Source: Variovorax sp. V93
GTDB lineage: Bacteria > Pseudomonadota > Gammaproteobacteria > Burkholderiales > Burkholderiaceae_C
DNA: 64,000 nucleotides
Assembly: GCF_041154485.1 (NCBI RefSeq)
Contig: NZ_AP028669.1
Location: 372,001 to 436,000, forward strand
Direction: 5' to 3'
The notes under the pieces were generated by a model that saw only the letters and a program-made list of their open reading frames with translations, was not told the DNA's origin and did no database searches. The position numbers were made by a program, and so were the translations under genes. Of the stretch, positions 34,439-44,521 are shown one piece after another. Numbering within the stretch: position 1 is the stretch's first letter; the number at the start of each line of letters is the position of its first letter.

Positions 34439-35599
34439 TCAGCCGCGCGGCGGCCGCTTGGCGATGCCCATGGTCTTGGCGAGGATGCCAAGCATCACTT
34501 CGTCTGCGCCGCCGCCGATGGAGCCGAGCCGCCCGTCGCGGTACAGCCGCGAGACACGGTTCTCGAGCGTGAAGCCCATGCCGCCCCAGAACTGCAGGCA
34601 GGTATCGGCCACCTGGCGCGTGAGCCGGCCGGTCTTGAGCTTGGCCATCGAGGCCAGTTCGAGCACGTCCCGGCCCTGCACATGCAGGTCGCAGGCGCGG
34701 TAGGCGAGGGCGCGCAGCGCCTCCACCTCGGTCTTGAGTTCGGCCAGCTTGAACTGCACCCACTGCTGGTCGGCCAGCGTGGCGCCGAACATCCGGCGCT
34801 GCTGCGCCCATTCGATGGTCTGTGCGATGCAGTCCTCCATCGGCTCGAGCGAACTTGCCGCGGCCCACAGCCGTTCCTCCTGGAATTGCTGCATCTGGTA
34901 GACGAAGCCCTGCCCCTCCTCGCCGATGCGATAGCGCTGCGGCACGCGCACCTCGTCGAAATGGATCAGGCCCGTGTCGCTCGAATGCATGCCGATCTTG
35001 CGGATCTTCCTCGCCTTCTCGATGCCGGGGCTGTCCATCGGCACCATCACGAGCGACTTGTTGCGATGCACCGGCCCGTCGCCGGTGTTGACCAGCATGC
35101 ACATCCAGTCGGCCTGCAGGCTGTTGGTGATCCACATCTTCTGGCCGCTGATGAGGTAGTCGCCGCCGTCCTTGCGCGCATGGCTCCTGAGGCCCGCCAC
35201 GTCGCTGCCCGCGCCGGGCTCGCTCACGCCGATGCAGCCGACCGTCTCTCCCGCGATCGCCGGCGCGAGGAACTCGCGGCGCAGCTCGTCGCTGCCGAAG
35301 CGCGCGAGCGCGGGCGTGCACATGTCGGTCTGTACGCCGATGGCCATCGGCACGCCGCCGCAGCTGATGTGGCCCAAGGCCTCGGCCATCGCCATCGCAT
35401 ACGAATAGTCGAGCCCGGCGCCGCCGAAGGCCTCGGGTTTGTTGAGGCCCAGCATGCCCAGCCGGCCGAGCTTCCCGAAGACCTCGTGCGCGGGAAAGAT
35501 CTCGGCCTCCTCCCATTCGTCGACATGCGGATTGATCTCGTCGTCGATGAAGCGGCGCAGCGTGTTCTGGATCTCGAGATGTTCGTGGGTGTACTGCAT
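34439..35599 (-). CDS. Acyl-CoA dehydrogenase
   Basis: A 386-residue acyl-CoA dehydrogenase with the three-domain fold. Signature segments: [17 protein letters not shown] (near residue 125) and the C-terminal [23 protein letters not shown]-linked dehydrogenation of an acyl-CoA is expected. ATG 35599 has GGAGA upstream. It is a monocistronic-looking gene; the chain-length or branched substrate cannot be read. Confidence 0.92.
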   Translation of the reverse strand: MQYTHEHLEIQNTLRRFIDDEINPHVDEWEEAEIFPAHEVFGKLGRLGMLGLNKPEAFGGAGLDYSYAMAMAEALGHISCGGVPMAIGVQTDMCTPALARFGSDELRREFLAPAIAGETVGCIGVSEPGAGSDVAGLRSHARKDGGDYLISGQKMWITNSLQADWMCMLVNTGDGPVHRNKSLVMVPMDSPGIEKARKIRKIGMHSSDTGLIHFDEVRVPQRYRIGEEGQGFVYQMQQFQEERLWAAASSLEPMEDCIAQTIEWAQQRRMFGATLADQQWVQFKLAELKTEVEALRALAYRACDLHVQGRDVLELASMAKLKTGRLTRQVADTCLQFWGGMGFTLENRVSRLYRDGRLGSIGGGADEVMLGILAKTMGIAKRPPRG

Positions 35600-35757
35600 G
35601 CGGTTGTCTCCAATCGGTCGTTCGTCTCGCCGCCGTCCTGGAACACGCGTGGCGTCTGTGCAGGATGGAAGCCGTCGAAACACCGCAACGCCGCGCACGC
35701 ACACCCGTGCGAGCTGCACCGACTCTAGGGCGCTGATGCGCGCCCGGCTTGCGCCAA

Positions 35758-36531
35758 TTAGCTGGTGCGGACCCGCCGTGGCGCAGCGGGCGCGTCCAGG
35801 CTGGTGCCCGTGATCACCCAGTAGATGAAGATCAGCACCGCACCGGCCGTGCCGAACACAGTCAGGCCCATGTAGTTGCCGCCGATGGCCAGCGCGTCGG
35901 TGGGGGCGGCCGCGATGCAGATCATGCTGGCCGCGCTCATGCCCACGTAGTGCATGGTGCAGACCGCCACGCCCATCACGGCCGCCGCGGCGATCTGGTG
36001 TGTCAGCCGGCGCAGGTTGAAGGCCAGCCAGAGGGCCGCGCCGGCGGCGGTGATGGCAATGGCCACGGACAGCGCCACGATGGTGGGGTCGAAATCCATC
36101 GAGGCGCGCATGTTCATCGCGAACATGCCCATGTAATGCATCACGCACACGCCCAGCCCCGCGAGCAGGCTTCCGGCCAGCCAGCCGGCCCGGCTGAACT
36201 TGCGCCGCCCGCCCGCCATGTACAGCGCAATGCCCGAGATCAGGATGGCCGCCACCAGCGAGACCACCGTGAGCGGCACGTTGTAGGAAATGCCCACCGG
36301 CAGGCGGTACGCCAGCATGCCGATGAAGTGCATCGACCAGATGCCGATGCCGCCCAGCGCCACCGCAGCGCACGCGACGACCGCGAGATTGGGTTTGCCA
36401 TCGGCGCCGACCATGCGCCCCGCGCAGATCAGCGCCACCAGGGAGCCCGCGAACGAGATGAGGAACGAGAGCGCCACCAGCCCCGGCGAATACTCGGGCG
36501 ACAGCAGTTGGCCAACGACGAGGGGAGTCAT
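35758..36531 (-). CDS. MHYT-domain membrane protein
   Basis: A 257-residue seven-helix protein with three MHYT-type motifs: MHFIGM, MHYMGM and MHYVGM, each at the end of a helix pair. The domain is proposed to bind copper and sense CO, O2 or NO. In most bacteria it is fused to GGDEF/EAL domains; here it stands alone. The ribosome site AGGAG (36539-36543) precedes ATG 36531. Confidence 0.92.
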   Translation of the reverse strand: MTPLVVGQLLSPEYSPGLVALSFLISFAGSLVALICAGRMVGADGKPNLAVVACAAVALGGIGIWSMHFIGMLAYRLPVGISYNVPLTVVSLVAAILISGIALYMAGGRRKFSRAGWLAGSLLAGLGVCVMHYMGMFAMNMRASMDFDPTIVALSVAIAITAAGAALWLAFNLRRLTHQIAAAAVMGVAVCTMHYVGMSAASMICIAAAPTDALAIGGNYMGLTVFGTAGAVLIFIYWVITGTSLDAPAAPRRVRTS

Positions 36532-36567
36532 GTCTTTTCTTCTCCTAAAAAGGAACGGCCCGCCCCC

Positions 36568-36585
36568 GCCGGCCACCCGGCCGGC
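36568..36585. terminator. Hairpin likely terminating the NHL-repeat gene
   Basis: Perfect seven-base stem GCCGGCC/GGCCGGC with loop ACCC, about 58 bases after the NHL gene stop on the minus strand and followed on that strand by a T5 run at 36548-36552. The T-run also lies next to the ribosome site of the MHYT gene. Confidence 0.5.
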
Positions 36586-36642
36586 CGAAGATGTAACGAG
36601 ACGTCCGTTCAGGAGTTTGTAATAGTTGTTTTCAAAAGTAAA

Positions 36643-38301
36643 TCACTTGTTCATGGGACGGATGCGGTAGATCGCGTTGTTCCGGTCGGCCGCCATGTAG
36701 ATGCTCCCGTCGCTGCCCACCGCGACACCCGTGACCACGTAGGGCGGCGGCAGGCCCGGCCCCGCGGCCAGTCCGATCGGCAGGTTGTCCGCCACGGTGC
36801 GGCGCGAGCCGCTGGCCGGATCGATCTCCACCAGCCGGCGCGCCGCGCTCTCGGCCACGATGAAGCTGCCCCAGGGCGTCTCGGCCACGCCTTCGGGCAG
36901 CGCCAGGCCTTCGGCAATGGCGCGCAGCGGGGCGCTGGCATCGAGCGGAATGCGGGTCAGCTTGCCTGCGGCTTCGGTGACGTAGAGCGCGCCGTCGCGG
37001 CCGACGATCATCTGCACCGGGCCGCCCAGCCCGCTGGCGAGCACTTGCTTCTCGGCAAAATGAGGGCCGCTCGCGCGGGTGATGCTGCCGGTGGCGATCT
37101 CGGCATAGATCACGCTGCCGTCGGCCATGGGAATGGCATCGAACGGCGCCTTCAGTCCGTGGATGGTTTCGACGGTCCGAAGCGTCTGGCGGTCCACCAG
37201 CTGAACGGTGCCCGTGAACCATGAGGTCAGCGCGAAGCGCGTGCCCGACAGGCCGACGGCGAACGGATAGTCGAGTTCCGGATCGCGCTGCATGCGGAAC
37301 ACGTCGCGCACTTCGCCGGTGCGCACGTCCACCTGCCGGAAGCCGAACACATCGGCCACCCAGAGCGTGCGGCCTTCGATCTTGAGCCCCGCCGGCGCCG
37401 CGAGCTTGCCGCTGGTGAGCGTGCACAGCACTCCGGTGGCAGGGTCGAAGGACTGCACTTCGTTGTTGGCCATGTTCGACACGTAGATCGTGCCGTCCGG
37501 GGCAATGGCCAGGTTGTCGAGCGACGGACGCAATTGCCTGGCGACGGTCTTGCGGCCCGTGGCAAGGTCCACCCTGACCAGTTCGCCGCTGCGCGCATCG
37601 ACCACCCAGAGATTGCCCTTGCCGTCGAGGTTGGCGGCCGCGGGAATCCTGAAACCGTCGGCGATCACGGCCATGCTGCCGTTCGCCGGATCGATCTTCA
37701 CCACCTGGCCCTTGAACCACAGCGGCCCGTAGAGCATGCCGTCGGGGCCGACCTCGAAGCCGTTGAAGCCGCCCATGTCCTTCTTGATGAGCCGCGGCGG
37801 CTTCTGGCCCGTGCGGTCGATCTCCCACAGCGCGTCGCCCAGGAACACCTGCGAGGCGTAGAGCTTGCCGCTGCTGCGGTCGAAGTCCAGCGAATTGAGG
37901 CCGGGCAGGTCCTTGGCGAGCACGCGCATCGGCGCGCCGTCGCTTTCGCGGTAGCGCAGCATGCCCATGAGGTAGTTGGTCCACGCCAGCTCGCCCCTGG
38001 GGCCGACCGCGATGTCGTCGGCCTGGCCTTCGGGCGCGTCGATCAGGACCTTGGCCGCGCCGGTGCCGCGGTCGACCTCCCACAGCGTGTTGCCGAGCAC
38101 CGAGCCCGCGAGCAGGCGGCCCTTCTGGTCGATGGCCAGGCCGTGGACGCCCGCGAAGGAGGAGGGCGCGACCAGCACTTCGGGCTCGGACCACGCGGCG
38201 GGGCGGGTGGGTGATGGCGACGGCGCGATGCTGCCGCAGGCGGCCAGCAGGGCGAAGATGGCGATGAGTGCGGCGGCACGGATGAACGGGCGGCAGGGCA
38301 T
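36643..38301 (-). CDS. NHL/SMP-30-type beta-propeller lipoprotein
   Basis: A 552-residue lipoprotein. The signal peptide ends in LLAACG with the lipidated Cys at about residue 22. The mature part is a series of repeated units such as GLAIDQKGRLLAG, DDIAVGPRGELAW and LAIAPDGTIYVSNM, which form one or two beta-propellers, as in SMP-30/gluconolactonase/NHL proteins. It could be an extracytoplasmic lactonase or a binding scaffold. AGGAGAG precedes ATG 38301; an upstream in-frame start lacks a signal peptide. Confidence 0.88.
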   Translation of the reverse strand: MPCRPFIRAAALIAIFALLAACGSIAPSPSPTRPAAWSEPEVLVAPSSFAGVHGLAIDQKGRLLAGSVLGNTLWEVDRGTGAAKVLIDAPEGQADDIAVGPRGELAWTNYLMGMLRYRESDGAPMRVLAKDLPGLNSLDFDRSSGKLYASQVFLGDALWEIDRTGQKPPRLIKKDMGGFNGFEVGPDGMLYGPLWFKGQVVKIDPANGSMAVIADGFRIPAAANLDGKGNLWVVDARSGELVRVDLATGRKTVARQLRPSLDNLAIAPDGTIYVSNMANNEVQSFDPATGVLCTLTSGKLAAPAGLKIEGRTLWVADVFGFRQVDVRTGEVRDVFRMQRDPELDYPFAVGLSGTRFALTSWFTGTVQLVDRQTLRTVETIHGLKAPFDAIPMADGSVIYAEIATGSITRASGPHFAEKQVLASGLGGPVQMIVGRDGALYVTEAAGKLTRIPLDASAPLRAIAEGLALPEGVAETPWGSFIVAESAARRLVEIDPASGSRRTVADNLPIGLAAGPGLPPPYVVTGVAVGSDGSIYMAADRNNAIYRIRPMNK

Positions 38302-38400
38302 GTCTTCTCTCCTTCTTTTGGATGCGCGCGAGCAGTCTAGAAGGAAGGAGGGGAGGCGGGGCAGTCTCTCCCGGGACATGCGGCCTTTCGTCCGCGCGGC

Positions 38401-39624
38401 TCACCCGCGCAGCAGCTGCGTCGCCGTGTGGATCGAGAGCCCCACCAGCCCGCCCACCAGCGTGCCGTTGATGCGGATGAATTGCAGGTCGCGTCCGATG
38501 TGGCGCTCCAGCTCGCTGGTCATCTCGCTGGCGTTCCAGTCGGCAACGCGCTCCTCGATGTAGCGGCGGATGTCCTCGCGGTAGCGCTCGATGGCCAGCG
38601 GCGCGGCCGCCTCGATCTGCTCGTTGATCCAGCGGCGGATCGCCTCGTCGGCCTGCAGCCGCGTGCCGAGCGCGCCCGCCATCGATGCGATGCGCTGGCG
38701 GATGGTGGAGTCGCCCCGGCCGAGGTCGTCGTGCAGCCAGGCCAGCAACTCGCCCCAGATGCCGTGCAGGTAGTCGCCGAGCGCGGGATGCGCCATCAGC
38801 TCGGCGCGGATCTGCTCGCCGCGCTGCTGGAACTCGGGGTCGAGCTTGAGCCGCACCACGAAGTCGTCGACGAAGTGGTCGAAGCGCCGGCGCATCGGAT
38901 GTTCGGGCTCGGCCGCCAGTTCGGCGATGGTGCGCGCCACGGCCGCCACGATCTTGCGCGTGGCGAGCTTGGCCGCCACTTGGTCCAGCCCCACGTAGCG
39001 CAGCGTCTTGATCTCGCGCGCAATGGCTTCGGTGATGTGCGCCTGCACCTCCTCGCCCTCGAGCAGGCCGGCCACCTGCTGCAGCACGTCGTCGAGCAGC
39101 GCCTGATGGCGCCCGCCGGCCGTGAGCGCATCCAGCGCCTGGCCCATCAGCCGCGAGAGGTCGATCTTCCGGAGGCCGGCCGCCGCAGCGCGTCCCATGA
39201 AGGCGCGCACGCGCTCGTCGTCGAATGCAGCGAGCCCGTAGCGGGTGGCCGCCACGCCCCATTCGCCGAGCTTTTGGCCGCTCGCGGGCCGCGCCAGCCA
39301 ATCGGCGATGCGCCCGGCCGCGTCGAACTCGCGCAGCTTGGCGAGCACCTGCTCGGTGCCGAGGAAGTTGTTGCAGATGAAGCCGGCCAGCTTGGCGCCG
39401 ATGCGGTCCTTGTTGCTCGGGATGATCGCGGTGTGCGGGATCGGCAGGCCCAGCGGATGGCGGAACAGCGCCACCACCGCAAACCAGTCGGCCATGGCGC
39501 CGACCATTGCGGCTTCGGCAAAGGCCGCCACGTAGCCCCAGGCCGGATGCTCGCCGTGCAGCGCGCTGGCCAGCGCATAGAGCAGCGCCGCGGCGCACAG
39601 CAGGCCGAGCGCGACCCGCTTCAT
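38401..39624 (-). CDS. DUF445 family membrane protein
   Basis: A 407-residue protein with two N-terminal membrane helices (about 4-22, 30-55), a long alpha-helical, charged soluble region and a C-terminal helix near GTLVGGLVGLSIHTATQLL. DUF445 family (YjiN-type), function unknown. ATG 39624 is chosen; a TTG at 39681 would overlap the argE end. Same strand as argE, 31 bases downstream. Confidence 0.85.
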   Translation of the reverse strand: MKRVALGLLCAAALLYALASALHGEHPAWGYVAAFAEAAMVGAMADWFAVVALFRHPLGLPIPHTAIIPSNKDRIGAKLAGFICNNFLGTEQVLAKLREFDAAGRIADWLARPASGQKLGEWGVAATRYGLAAFDDERVRAFMGRAAAAGLRKIDLSRLMGQALDALTAGGRHQALLDDVLQQVAGLLEGEEVQAHITEAIAREIKTLRYVGLDQVAAKLATRKIVAAVARTIAELAAEPEHPMRRRFDHFVDDFVVRLKLDPEFQQRGEQIRAELMAHPALGDYLHGIWGELLAWLHDDLGRGDSTIRQRIASMAGALGTRLQADEAIRRWINEQIEAAAPLAIERYREDIRRYIEERVADWNASEMTSELERHIGRDLQFIRINGTLVGGLVGLSIHTATQLLRG

Positions 39625-39655
39625 GCGCCGCAGCGCGCCGCTGCCGTGGCTGTCT

Positions 39656-40822
39656 TCAGCCAATGGTCGGCGCGGCGGCAAGGCGCTCCATGAACAGCTC
39701 GCAGCGCGCCAGTTGCTCCAGGCTCACGAATTCGTCGGGCTGGTGCGCCTGCTCGATGCTGCCCGGGCCGCACACCACGGTGGGGATGCCGGCGTTCTTG
39801 AACAGGCCCGCTTCGGTGCCGAAGGCCACCAGCGTGGTGCGCTCCTCGCCCGCAAGGCGCTGCGCGAGCAGCGTGACCGGATCGGTGGCCGCACCGAGGA
39901 AGCTCGGAATCTCGCAGATGGTCTCGAAGCGGAAGCCCGCGTCGGGCGCCACCTTCTTCATCGACGCCTCGAGGCTGCCGGCATAGGAGACGACCTCGTC
40001 CTGCATCTTCCTGGCGTCGGCGGTCGGCAGGTCGCGGAATTCATAGCGGAACTCGGCGTCGCGCGGCACCACGTTGTCGGCGATGCCACCGTGGAACTGG
40101 CCCACGCTCGCGGTGCTGAAGGGCACGTCGAAGCCTTCGTAGCGCGGTTCGCTGCGCTCGAAGCCTTCGGCCATGTCGCGCACCTTGCCGACCACGCGCG
40201 CCGCCATCTCGATGGCATTGACCGACTGCGGCGTGAGCGACGAATGCGCCTCCTTGCCGCGCACGCAGCAGCGGTAGCGGTACACGCCCTTGTGGGCGAT
40301 GGCCGGCACCATGCTGGTGGGCTCGCCCACGATGCAGGCGAGCGGCTTGATGCCGGCGTCGCGCATGTCGGCGATCAGTTCCTTCACGCCGAAGCAGCCG
40401 ATCTCCTCTTCATAACTGAAGGCGAAGTGCACCGCGAAGGGCGAGTCGCTTTCCAAGAAGCGCTTGGCATTGGACAAGGCGATGGCAATGAAGCTCTTCA
40501 TGTCGGCCGAGCCGCGCCCGTAGAGGCGCTCGTTGCGCAGCGCGGCGGAGAGCGGGTCGACGCTCCAGTCCTGCCCGTCCCACGGCACCGTGTCGGTGTG
40601 GCCCGAGATGATGACGCCGGCCGGCTTGCCCTCGCCGAGGGTGGCGAACAGGTTGGCCTTGGTGCGTTCGGCGTTGTAGGTGATGCGGCTCTTCATGCCC
40701 AGGGCGGCGAGGTGGCTCTGGGCCAGGTCGATCAGCTGGAGGTTGCTGTTCTCGCTGACGGTGTTCATGCGCACCAGCGACTGGGCCAGCGCGAGGCTTT
40801 GGGGGGAAAGCGTAGGGGACAT
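39656..40822 (-). CDS. argE: Acetylornithine deacetylase
   Basis: A 388-residue M20 peptidase-family zinc enzyme. HTDTVP (first zinc His and Asp), GRGSADMKSF (bridging Asp) and SYEEEIGCFG (catalytic Glu) are as in ArgE; the family hydrolyses N2-acetylornithine in arginine synthesis, though related N-acyl hydrolases share these motifs. It is divergent from the GlpQ-like gene. ATG 40822 is selected; nearby upstream in-frame Met codons exist. Confidence 0.88.
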   Translation of the reverse strand: MSPTLSPQSLALAQSLVRMNTVSENSNLQLIDLAQSHLAALGMKSRITYNAERTKANLFATLGEGKPAGVIISGHTDTVPWDGQDWSVDPLSAALRNERLYGRGSADMKSFIAIALSNAKRFLESDSPFAVHFAFSYEEEIGCFGVKELIADMRDAGIKPLACIVGEPTSMVPAIAHKGVYRYRCCVRGKEAHSSLTPQSVNAIEMAARVVGKVRDMAEGFERSEPRYEGFDVPFSTASVGQFHGGIADNVVPRDAEFRYEFRDLPTADARKMQDEVVSYAGSLEASMKKVAPDAGFRFETICEIPSFLGAATDPVTLLAQRLAGEERTTLVAFGTEAGLFKNAGIPTVVCGPGSIEQAHQPDEFVSLEQLARCELFMERLAAAPTIG

Positions 40823-40922
40823 GCAACACATTGTCCAAGAAGTCGGCGCCGAACGCCGACGAGCGCCCGGTCTGTCACGCGCAGCGGGTACCCTGCGCCT
40901 CTTTTGGTTGGAGAAAAAGACG

Positions 40923-42119
40923 ATGCGCACCCTTCCGCTTGCCCTGTCTGCAATGGCCGCCCTCTGCCTGGCGGCCTGCGGCACCACCGGCCCCGCCGGT
41001 TCGTCCAACAAGCTGCTCACGCTCGACGGCAACCCGCCGCTGGTCATCGCGCACCGCGGCGCCTCGGGCTACCTGCCCGAAGAGACGCTCGAAGCCTATG
41101 CGCGCGCCATCGAACTGGGTGCCGACGTGATCGAGATGGACCTGGTCTCCACCAAGGACGGCGTGCTCATCGCCCGCCACGACCCCAACCTGGCCATCAG
41201 CACCGACGTGGCCAAACACCCGCGCTTCGCCTCGCGCAAGAAGACCATCAAGGTCGACGGCGAAACCCAGACCGGCTGGTTCAGCAACGACTTCACGCTG
41301 GCCGAGATCAAGACGCTGGGCGGCATCTCGACCGACCCCGAGCGCCCGCAGGAATTCAACGGCAAGTTCAAGGTCCCCACCTTCCAGGAGATCATCGACT
41401 TTGCCAAGGCCAAGTCGAAGGAAACCGGCCGCACCATTGCGATCTACCCCGAGACCAAGAACCCGACCTACTTCCGCGACCTCGGGCTGCCGCTGGAAGA
41501 CAAGGTGATCGCCGCCATCAACGCCGCCGGCTGGAACAGCAAGACCGCGCCCATCTACGTGCAGTCCTTCGAGCCCGGGAGCCTCAAGTACATGAAGGCC
41601 AAGGGCCTGAACACCCGGCTCATCCAGCTGATCGACGGCGACAGCGTCGACCTGAAGACCGGCGCCGTGACCTTCGCCGTGCCGAGCGACCGTCCCTACG
41701 ACTGGACCAAGGCCGGCGACAAACGCAACTTCGACGCCATGGTCACGCCCGCGGGCCTGGCCGAAATCAAGACCTATGCCGACGGCATCGGCCCGTGGAA
41801 GCGCTACATCGTGAGCATCAAGGGCAGCATCGGCGCCGACGGCAAGCCGCTCGACGTCAACAAGGACGGCAAGATCAACGACGCCGACGCGACCTCGGTC
41901 TCGCCGACCACGCTGATTGCCGATGCGCACAAGGCCGGCCTCTTCGTGCACCCGTTTACGTTCCGCAACGAATCGCGCCGCCTGGCGGCCGACTACAGCA
42001 AGGACGGCAGGAACGAGTACGCGGTCTACTACAAGCTGGGCGTGGACGGCGTGTTCACCGACTTCACCGACACGGCGCTGGCCGCTCGCGCCGACTACCT
42101 GAAGAGCCTCGGTCGCTGA
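40923..42119 (+). CDS. glpQ: Glycerophosphodiester phosphodiesterase lipoprotein, GlpQ-like, with EF-hand-like loop
   Basis: A 398-residue lipoprotein. The lipobox CLAAC precedes the mature protein. IAHRGASGYLPEET carries the catalytic His and Glu, EMDLVSTKDGVLIARHD carries the metal ligands and second His. It hydrolyses glycerophosphodiesters to glycerol-3-phosphate. An unusual insertion with D311-x-N313-x-D315-G316-x-I318-x3-D322 fits an EF-hand calcium loop. A GGAG site is upstream of ATG 40923. Confidence 0.9.
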   Translation: MRTLPLALSAMAALCLAACGTTGPAGSSNKLLTLDGNPPLVIAHRGASGYLPEETLEAYARAIELGADVIEMDLVSTKDGVLIARHDPNLAISTDVAKHPRFASRKKTIKVDGETQTGWFSNDFTLAEIKTLGGISTDPERPQEFNGKFKVPTFQEIIDFAKAKSKETGRTIAIYPETKNPTYFRDLGLPLEDKVIAAINAAGWNSKTAPIYVQSFEPGSLKYMKAKGLNTRLIQLIDGDSVDLKTGAVTFAVPSDRPYDWTKAGDKRNFDAMVTPAGLAEIKTYADGIGPWKRYIVSIKGSIGADGKPLDVNKDGKINDADATSVSPTTLIADAHKAGLFVHPFTFRNESRRLAADYSKDGRNEYAVYYKLGVDGVFTDFTDTALAARADYLKSLGR

Positions 42120-42133
42120 GTTTCTGTTCGTGA

Positions 42134-42210
42134 AACACCGCGGAACCGGCTTTGCCGGGCCGCTGGTGTTGCCCCCGGCAGGGGGAAGGCGTAGCCTGGG
42201 GGCGTGCTTA
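42134..42210. repeat. Dispersed hairpin repeat, family B, copy 3
   Basis: Shares the CGCGGAACCGGCTTTGCCGG start and C5/G5 hairpin with 11637-11726 and 28640-28730. Here it lies between two plus-strand genes, so it is not tied to convergent ends; it ends 18 bases before the M20 gene. Confidence 0.8.
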
Positions 42211-42227
42211 TTGCATAGACTGTGCCC

Positions 42228-43430
42228 ATGAAACTCATCGATTCGCTCGTCACGCAGGCGGCCGGCATCGCCGCTGTCCGACGTGACCTCCACGCCCATC
42301 CCGAACTCTGCTTCGAAGAAGTCCGCACCGCCGACGTGGTGGCAGGCAAGCTCACCGAATGGGGCATTCCCATCCACCGCGGCCTGGGCACCACCGGCGT
42401 GGTGGGCATCGTCAAGAACGGCACCAGCAACCGCGCCGTGGGCCTGCGCGCCGACATGGACGCGCTGCCCGTCACCGAGCTCAACACCTTCGCCCACGCC
42501 AGCCAGCACCACGGCAAGATGCACGCCTGCGGGCACGACGGCCACACCGCCATGCTGCTGGCCGCGGCGCAGCATCTCGCGAAGAACCGCAATTTCGACG
42601 GCACCGTCTACCTGATCTTCCAGCCGGCCGAGGAGGGCGGCGGCGGCGCCCGCGAAATGATCAAGGAAGGGCTGTTCGAGCAGTTCCCCATGGACGCCGT
42701 GTTCGGCATGCACAACTGGCCCGGCATGAAGGCCGGCCAGTTCGCGGTGAGCCCGGGGCCGGTGATGGCGTCGGGCAACAAGTTCTATGTCAACGTCATC
42801 GGCAAGGGCGGCCATGCCGCGCTGCCGCAGACCGGCATCGACCCGGTGCCGATCGCCTGCGAGATCGTGCAGGCGTTCCAGACCATCCTCACGCGCAAGA
42901 TGAAGCCGACCGACTCGGCCGTGATCTCGGTCACCACCATCCATGCCGGCGAAACCAACAACGTGATCCCCGACAACTGCGAGCTGACGGGCACGGTGCG
43001 CACCTTCTCGATCGAAGTGCTCGACATGATCGAATCGCGCATGCGCAAGATCGCCGAGCACATCTGCGCGGCGCACGACGCCACCTGCGACTTCCGCTTC
43101 GAGCGCTACTATCCGCCCACCATCAACACCGAGGCCGAGGCCAACTTCGCGCGCCGCGTGATGGGCGAGATCGTCGGCCCCGAGAACGTGCTGAAGCAGG
43201 AAGCCGCGATGACCTCGGAAGACTTCGCCTTCATGCTGCAGGCCAAGCCCGGCGCCTATGCCTTCATCGGCAACGGCGACGGCTCGCACCGCGACGTGCA
43301 CCACGGCGAAGGGCCCTGCACGCTGCACAACGCGAGCTACGACTTCAACGACGAGCTCATTCCCCTGGGCGCCACCTGCTGGGTGCAACTGGCCGAGCAG
43401 TTCCTGAAGCCCGGGGGAGCCGCGCCTTGA
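42228..43430 (+). CDS. M20-family amidohydrolase (hippurate hydrolase type)
   Basis: A 400-residue M20D peptidase-family amidohydrolase with HACGHDGHTAML (metal site) and QPAEEGGGGA (catalytic Glu) motifs. The group cleaves N-acyl amino acids such as hippurate or N-acetyl-amino acids. Its stop overlaps the TTG start of the DUF2817 gene, so the two are probably co-translated. Confidence 0.92.
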   Translation: MKLIDSLVTQAAGIAAVRRDLHAHPELCFEEVRTADVVAGKLTEWGIPIHRGLGTTGVVGIVKNGTSNRAVGLRADMDALPVTELNTFAHASQHHGKMHACGHDGHTAMLLAAAQHLAKNRNFDGTVYLIFQPAEEGGGGAREMIKEGLFEQFPMDAVFGMHNWPGMKAGQFAVSPGPVMASGNKFYVNVIGKGGHAALPQTGIDPVPIACEIVQAFQTILTRKMKPTDSAVISVTTIHAGETNNVIPDNCELTGTVRTFSIEVLDMIESRMRKIAEHICAAHDATCDFRFERYYPPTINTEAEANFARRVMGEIVGPENVLKQEAAMTSEDFAFMLQAKPGAYAFIGNGDGSHRDVHHGEGPCTLHNASYDFNDELIPLGATCWVQLAEQFLKPGGAAP

Positions 43431-44521
43431 TCGGCATCGGCGAGGCGTTTTCGCCGCGCTACGCCCAGGCACGCCAGAAGTTCCTGCAGGCCTGCGTGAG
43501 CGCGGGCCTCGCGGCCCTGCCGCATGCGCATCCGGGCAAGGGGCGGGATGGCGAGGAGCTTTCGATGGACGTGGCGCTCGACGGCGCCGCGGACGCCGAG
43601 CGCCTGCTGATCGTCTCCAGCGGCTGCCACGGCGTGGAGGGCCACTGCGGCAGCGGCGTGCAGGTGTTCGCCCTGCACGACGCCGAATGGCGCGAGAAGG
43701 CCAGGGCGCAGGGTGTCGCGGTGCTCTATGTGCATGCGCTCAATCCGCACGGCTTTTCGTACGGCCGGCGCGTCACGCAGGAGGGCGTCGACCTGAACCG
43801 CAACTTCGTCGATTTCTCGAAGCCGCTGCCGGCCAACGATGCCTATGCCAAGCTGCATCCGCTGCTGGTGCCCGACACCTGGCCGCCCCCGCCCGAGACC
43901 GAGGCCGCCATCGAGAAGTGGATCGGCAAGCATGGCGCCGAGGCCTACCAGGCGGCCGTCACCGGCGGCCAGTACCAGTTCGAGGACGGCCTGTTCTTCG
44001 GCGGCAAGGCGCCGACCTGGAGCAACAAGACCTTGCGCGGCGTGCTGCGCCGGCATGCCGCCAGCGCGCGCCGGCTGGCCTGGATCGACCTGCACACGGG
44101 GCTCGGCCCGAACGGCCTGGGCGAGCGCATCTTTGCCTGCCGCGACGACAAGGCCGCCTACGCGCGCGCCAGCGCCTGGTGGGGCACGCCCGCGGCACCC
44201 GTCACCTCGATCTACGACGGTTCCTCGAGTTCGGCGCTGCTGCGCGGCCTGATGGGGGAGGCCGCCTACGAGGAGTGCCCGCAGGCCGAATACACCGGCA
44301 TCGCGCTCGAATACGGCACGCTGCCCATGCTCGACGTGCTGGCCGCGCTGCGCGCCGACCACTGGCTGCACAAGCACCCCGAGGCGCCGGCCGACCTGGC
44401 CGCCGGCATCCGCGCGCGCATGCTCGAAGCCTTCTATACCGACACCGACGCCTGGCGCGGCCAGATCGTCAGCCAGGCGCGGCAGGCGATGTTCCAGGCC
44501 GTGGACGGCCTCTGCAGCTAG
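43427..44521 (+). CDS. DUF2817 (M14-like) zinc carboxypeptidase-type protein
   Basis: A 364-residue protein with the M14-type zinc site: GCHGVEGHCGSG (His and Glu) and WIDLHTGLG (third His), and a late Glu in GIALEYGT as possible catalytic base. DUF2817 proteins are predicted metal-dependent peptidases of unproven substrate. Start TTG 43427 overlaps the amidohydrolase stop (TTGA) and has a GGGGGAG site upstream; no other start keeps the conserved N-terminal FSPRYAQARQKFL. Confidence 0.85.
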   Translation: MIGIGEAFSPRYAQARQKFLQACVSAGLAALPHAHPGKGRDGEELSMDVALDGAADAERLLIVSSGCHGVEGHCGSGVQVFALHDAEWREKARAQGVAVLYVHALNPHGFSYGRRVTQEGVDLNRNFVDFSKPLPANDAYAKLHPLLVPDTWPPPPETEAAIEKWIGKHGAEAYQAAVTGGQYQFEDGLFFGGKAPTWSNKTLRGVLRRHAASARRLAWIDLHTGLGPNGLGERIFACRDDKAAYARASAWWGTPAAPVTSIYDGSSSSALLRGLMGEAAYEECPQAEYTGIALEYGTLPMLDVLAALRADHWLHKHPEAPADLAAGIRARMLEAFYTDTDAWRGQIVSQARQAMFQAVDGLCS

